From contig JAVKOQ010000513.1 of NCBI GenBank assembly GCA_031835245.1, forward strand, positions 1 through 31,415: a stretch of 31,415 bases of DNA, written 5' to 3'. Source of the DNA: Balamuthia mandrillaris (lineage: Eukaryota; Discosea; Longamoebia; Balamuthiidae). The notes beneath the pieces were generated by a model, which worked only from the letters and a program-made list of their open reading frames with translations, was not told the DNA's origin and searched no databases. Positions within the stretch are counted from its first letter, which is position 1; each line of letters starts with the position of its first letter. Of the stretch, positions 27,754 through 31,415 are shown one piece after another. The position numbers and the translations under genes are program-made.

Positions 27754-28425
27754 TGACAAACCATGATCCATGTATGCTTGCACGACTTCCAAGCTGTATT
27801 CCTGAATTAGCTCACCCACGAGGTTGATGCCCTTCTGGTTTGCAGCAATTTGGGCTCGCAAGTCTGAAAGGTTGTCCCTAAGGTTGCGCGTTCCGCTGCA
27901 GGGGGCCTCGTTTTCGGAGCGTTTGACTTTGGCAGGTGCCATCAACAGCTCCGTGATACCTTCTTCCTGGAACACGCCGTCCTTGACGAGTTTGAAGGAC
28001 TTAATGCATGCTCCTTCTTCATCCAACGTATGCGAGAATGGAGGCATTGATCCTGTTTATTTGTATTCGATGGTAAGTATAAAGACGAAATGGAGAGAGC
28101 AAATAGAGCAGCAATAGAAACAGAAAAGTAAGGAACCTGGTGAGATGCCTCCAATATCAGCGTGGTGTCCTCGTGAAGCGACATAGAATACAGGCTTGCC
28201 TTGGCTATAAACAGGGGTGATGACTGTGATGTCAGGGAGATGAGAACCACCGCAGGCAGGGTGGTTCGTCACAATGACCTCTCCCTCGTGCCAATCGTCC
28301 TTCAGGTTTTCCACTTGCCAACGAACGGTGTCTTGCATGGCTCCCAGATGGACTGGAAGATGAGGAGCATTTGCCACAAGCCCTCCTGATGGCTATTTTT
28401 TTACAAACAACAAAAATATGAGGGC

Positions 28426-28464
<39 letters not shown>

Positions 28465-28897
28465 GGGGGAGGTGGACGTACGCCAAAGAGCGCACAAGAA
28501 AAGTCAAGGCGTTCTTTGATGTTGGTGGAAATACTGGTACGTTGCAACGTCTTTCCCATTTGTTCAGCAATGCTCATGAAACGGTTGGAGAAGAGAGACA
28601 GTTGAATGGAGTCCAATTCAGTGCTACCAAAAAAACAAAAAAAAAAATCAATACGACAATAGAAGAGAAGAGTAGAGATAAGAAAAATGTACCCAACACG
28701 CTTTTTCTTGGCTTGACCGACATCAATCTTAACATCACCATAGTCAGTGATGTGAGCGATGCATTCAGGAGCTACCACAATAGTGCTGGTGGCGTCCACT
28801 ATAATGGCAGGTCCAGCTACTTCCGCGTCAGCTCCTATTTATTTTTTAAGATAAATATATTTAAACGATTGAATACAGATTTAAAAATAGTAGAACA

Positions 28898-28938
<41 letters not shown>

Positions 28939-29294
28939 AAAGAACAAGAAGAAAAGAAGAAGAAGAAGAAGAACAAGAAGAACAAAGAAGAAGAAGAAGA
29001 AGAAGAAGAAGAAGAACAAGAAGAACAAGTAAGATAGAGTTCAAAACAACTAACCCAAATTCTTCAAGTCAAAGAGAGGAGTGTCCATGATGCGATTCTC
29101 GAAAAAGACAGGAACCTCCTTCAACGGTTTAGGATGCACTTCGGTAGCTTTGGCGATCGGAATGCGCTGAATGCCTTTTCCTTTACCTATGGCCCTCACT
29201 CGAAGATTGTCGACGAGAATACCGCGATCTTCAATGATGAAGCCGTATTCTCTCCTATACTCTTCTCTAAACTTGATCGTATAATCTCCTGCAA

Positions 29295-29336
<42 letters not shown>

Positions 29337-30541
29337 AAACAAAATGGTTAATAACCGTTCAATTTAAACAATGGGAAATGAAAGAGACCATTATAGGGTG
29401 CTTCGTTCGGGGGTTGTTTAGTGCGAATGATAGTATCTGTTCCTTCGTAACGCAGATCCATGTAAGGCTTTTTTTGTGTTTGTTGTTGCTGTTGAGAACA
29501 GAATGATAGGGGAGAGGGAGAGGAGAGAGAAAGGAAACCTCGATGACAATATTTGGTTCCGTGAAGCCTTGTTCCTGCAATGCTGCAGAGCTCTTTTCTG
29601 CCAAAGCGGCCAATCGCTTCTCAAGGTATGGCACGTTCTCAGCATTGTACTCCATCGCACATGCTTCCTATTGTTATAAAAGAAAGTTCGTTTGAGTAAC
29701 GTACACGAGAAGCAGAGAGAAATAGAGCGAGAGAACCTGAGATTCCTCCACTATATCAGCAAGGCCTAAGCCATAGGCACTAAGAATACCAGCAAAGCGG
29801 TGGATAAAGACGGTATGCATGCCCAACATACGAGCAATGGCACAGGCATGTTGCCCTCCTGCACCACCAAAGCAAGCCAGTACATGTTTTGACTTCAGAT
29901 GGAAAAAGGTTAAAAAGAAATAAACAAAATGAATCAACAGAGCAGAAAGAGAAAAAAGAAAAATGGAGAAAACCAAATTAAAATGACATAAAGAAAGGCA
30001 AACAAATGAACAAACCGGATCATAACCACGAGCTTCGGTAAGGGCACGAATGGGACGACACATAGTCTCATTCGCCACCATCAAAAATCCAAAAGCCACC
30101 TCCTCTTTCGTCATCTGTTTCGATTCTCCTTTGTTCCTCAAATACTCGTTGATCTCCCCTGTAAGCTCTTCAAAAGCACGTTCCGTTCCCTCTTTATCCA
30201 GAGGCTCGTTCTCGTTGGGGCCAAAGATCTTTGGGAAGTACTCTGGCAGGATCCTACCAAGCAGCAAGTTGGCATCTGTGATGGTCAGGTAACCTCCTTT
30301 CCTATAGCAGACTGGGCCAGGATGAGCTCCAGCTGACTCTGGTCCGACCACAAAGAGGCCGGAGCGGAAGAAGAGGCGAGAGCCACCTCCAGCGGCCACC
30401 GTGTTGATGTCGAGTTGTGGAGCTTGAATGGTGACGCCAGCTGTGGTGGTCTCGTAGACTTGCTCGTAGGTACCTGCGAAACGAGAGACATCGGTAGAAG
30501 TGCCTCCCTGTCATATTTGTTGTAAATATGATGCTAATAGT

Positions 30542-30572
<31 letters not shown>

Positions 30573-31415
30573 GCAGAAACTAACCATATCAAAGCCAATA
30601 ACAGGACCGGAAGCATCATCATAGGTTGTCATAGCATATCCCACAACACCTCCCGCAGGACCGGACAAGATCGACGTGGCTCCACTGAAGTGCTCCACCG
30701 GACACAATCCTCCATCGCTCTTCATGAACGAGATGGAGACCTTCTCTCTCAGGTTTTCATCAAAGCCTTTGGAGAAGTGCTCCACATAGTCCTTGATAAG
30801 AGGAGTGAGATAGGCATCCACGCAGGCCGTCAGCCCACGAGGTACGATACGAAACATAGCCATAACCTCGGAGGAGAGGCTCACTTGCGTGAAGCCGATG
30901 TCTTTGGCCAGTGCACCCACTTCCTGTTCGTGGCGTTGGAACGTGTAGGAGTGCATAAGAGCGACAGCCAAACTGCGAATGCCCTTATCATAGACCGCCT
31001 ATTTTGTTAAAGCAGACGAAGTAAGAAAACGATTGGAGGAAGTACTAAGCGAATATTGGAAGGACGACACGAATGGAAGGAAAGAGAAACCTGAAGGTCT
31101 ACGCGAAGCTGCTCCATGTTAGGTTCTTGCAGGATCTCGATCCATTCCTGCGTTGATCCCAAAACGTGGTTGTCACCTTCATAAAAGAGAACCACAGAGA
31201 TAAAAACCAGATCAAAAGAAGAAGCAGCAGAAGGAGAAGAAGAACAAGATGAAGCACAAGCGCAATAAGAACACGAATGCGAACACGAACACAAACACAA
31301 ACAAGCATACCTTTGGTTGCGGGTTCGGCTGGCAAGATGCGCACTCTCTCGTCCACCTCCACAACGACCTCATAAAGCATTTCCGGTTTCTTCATCGTCA
31401 GGTCAAAGATCTTGG
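26382..31415 (-). CDS. OPLAH: 5-oxoprolinase (hydantoinase A + B), 5' partial
   Basis: Seventeen exons on the minus strand: 31415-31311, 31176-31091, 30998-30585, 30507-30016, 29892-29737, 29667-29539, 29467-29389, 29288-29055, 28834-28693, 28623-28482, 28392-28137, 28052-27762, 27657-27463, 27392-27018, 26927-26803, 26675-26636, 26563-26382. All phases close. About 1147 residues are visible of a usual about 1290; the missing N-terminus is beyond the window. The HyuA part shows [12 protein letters not shown] (split by an intron after DM), [14 protein letters not shown] and [17 protein letters not shown]. The HyuB part shows [62 protein letters not shown] and the terminal [10 protein letters not shown]. 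The enzyme hydrolyses 5-oxoproline to glutamate with ATP in the gamma-glutamyl (glutathione) cycle, in the cytosol. Identification is secure. Confidence 0.96.
26735..26792 (-). repeat. (CT)n on the gene strand, oxoprolinase intron
   Basis: A GA/GTGA run on the plus strand, CT on the gene strand, fills most of the intron 26676-26802. Confidence 0.93.
27716..27750 (-). repeat. (CT)n on the gene strand, oxoprolinase intron
   Basis: An AG run of about 35 nt within the intron 27658-27761, close to the donor side on the gene strand. Confidence 0.93.
28430..28461 (-). repeat. (CT)n on the gene strand, oxoprolinase intron
   Basis: A GA run of about 32 nt in the intron 28393-28481. Confidence 0.93.
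28901..29031 (-). repeat. (CT)n plus (CTT)n compound tract, oxoprolinase intron
   Basis: On the plus strand a GA run (28901-28936) is followed by GAA/GAACAA repeats to about 29031. On the gene strand this is a nearly continuous pyrimidine tract covering most of the intron 28835-29054. Confidence 0.93.
29299..29333 (-). repeat. (CT)n on the gene strand, oxoprolinase intron
   Basis: A GA run of about 35 nt starting roughly 10 nt upstream (gene strand) of the exon beginning at 29288, so it forms the pyrimidine tract of that acceptor. Confidence 0.93.
30541..30572 (-). repeat. (CT)n on the gene strand, oxoprolinase intron
   Basis: A GA-rich run of about 32 nt with one aa interruption in the intron 30508-30584. 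This intron splits the conserved DM-GGTSTDV motif. Confidence 0.9.

Noticed and set aside
28937-29031. Lys/Arg/Glu-rich coding repeat near the oxoprolinase gene
   Set aside because: The GAA/GAACAA tract lies inside an oxoprolinase intron, and the exons on both sides join in phase without it.
1-31415. CRISPR arrays, bacterial operons, integrated virus or complete transposable elements
   Set aside because: I found no spaced direct repeats, ribosome-binding sites, transposase, integrase or reverse transcriptase-like frames. The repeats present are microsatellites, inverted pairs and tandem gene units.

Overview
The window is nuclear DNA from a unicellular eukaryote. Most genes carry spliceosomal introns of about 60-390 nt with GT-AG ends. 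Reading frames close exactly across the junctions, and the products include RCC1-BTB, SCaMC-type carrier and 5-oxoprolinase proteins. Pyrimidine-rich introns with (CT)n tracts, short intergenic distances and serine/glutamate homopolymers would fit a free-living protist, for example an amoebozoan. No marker fixes the taxon, so the placement is an inference.

Layout, left to right. Positions 1-3237 (+) hold the 3' part of a gene for a coiled-coil protein kinase with a RING/IBR-like cysteine-rich C-terminus. Positions 3374-5256 (-) encode an EF-hand mitochondrial carrier in two exons. It diverges from a beta-carbonic anhydrase at 5593-7295 (+, five exons), and the shared promoter region contains a perfect TGACGTCA palindrome. 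Positions 7627-16030 hold a minus-strand tandem array of intronless GMC-type flavoprotein oxidoreductases with signal peptides: three intact copies and one 3'-end remnant. The remnant adjoins about 0.9 kb of unrelated, decayed coding-like DNA. Positions 16491-20711 (+) encode a 16-exon RCC1-repeat/double-BTB protein ending in CMLC. Positions 21239-21691 (+) encode a cytochrome b5 ending in CLLM. Positions 22547-23953 (+) encode a HAD-like protein of the ACAD10/soluble-epoxide-hydrolase N-domain type. Positions 24138-25798 (-) encode a secreted M12B (ADAM/adamalysin-like) metalloprotease. Positions 26382-31415 (-) hold 17 exons of 5-oxoprolinase, cut at its 5' end by the right edge.

The genes do not form one pathway. 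Two themes stand out. The first is an extracellular or secretory set: the GMC array plus the metalloprotease, several members having a good TATA box about 70-110 nt before the ATG. The second is signalling and membrane attachment: the kinase-RING fusion and two adjacent proteins with CaaX-like C-termini. The intronless, G/C-ending-codon GMC array contrasts sharply with its intron-rich neighbours. All exon boundaries were worked out by hand from splice consensus, phase and family conservation.
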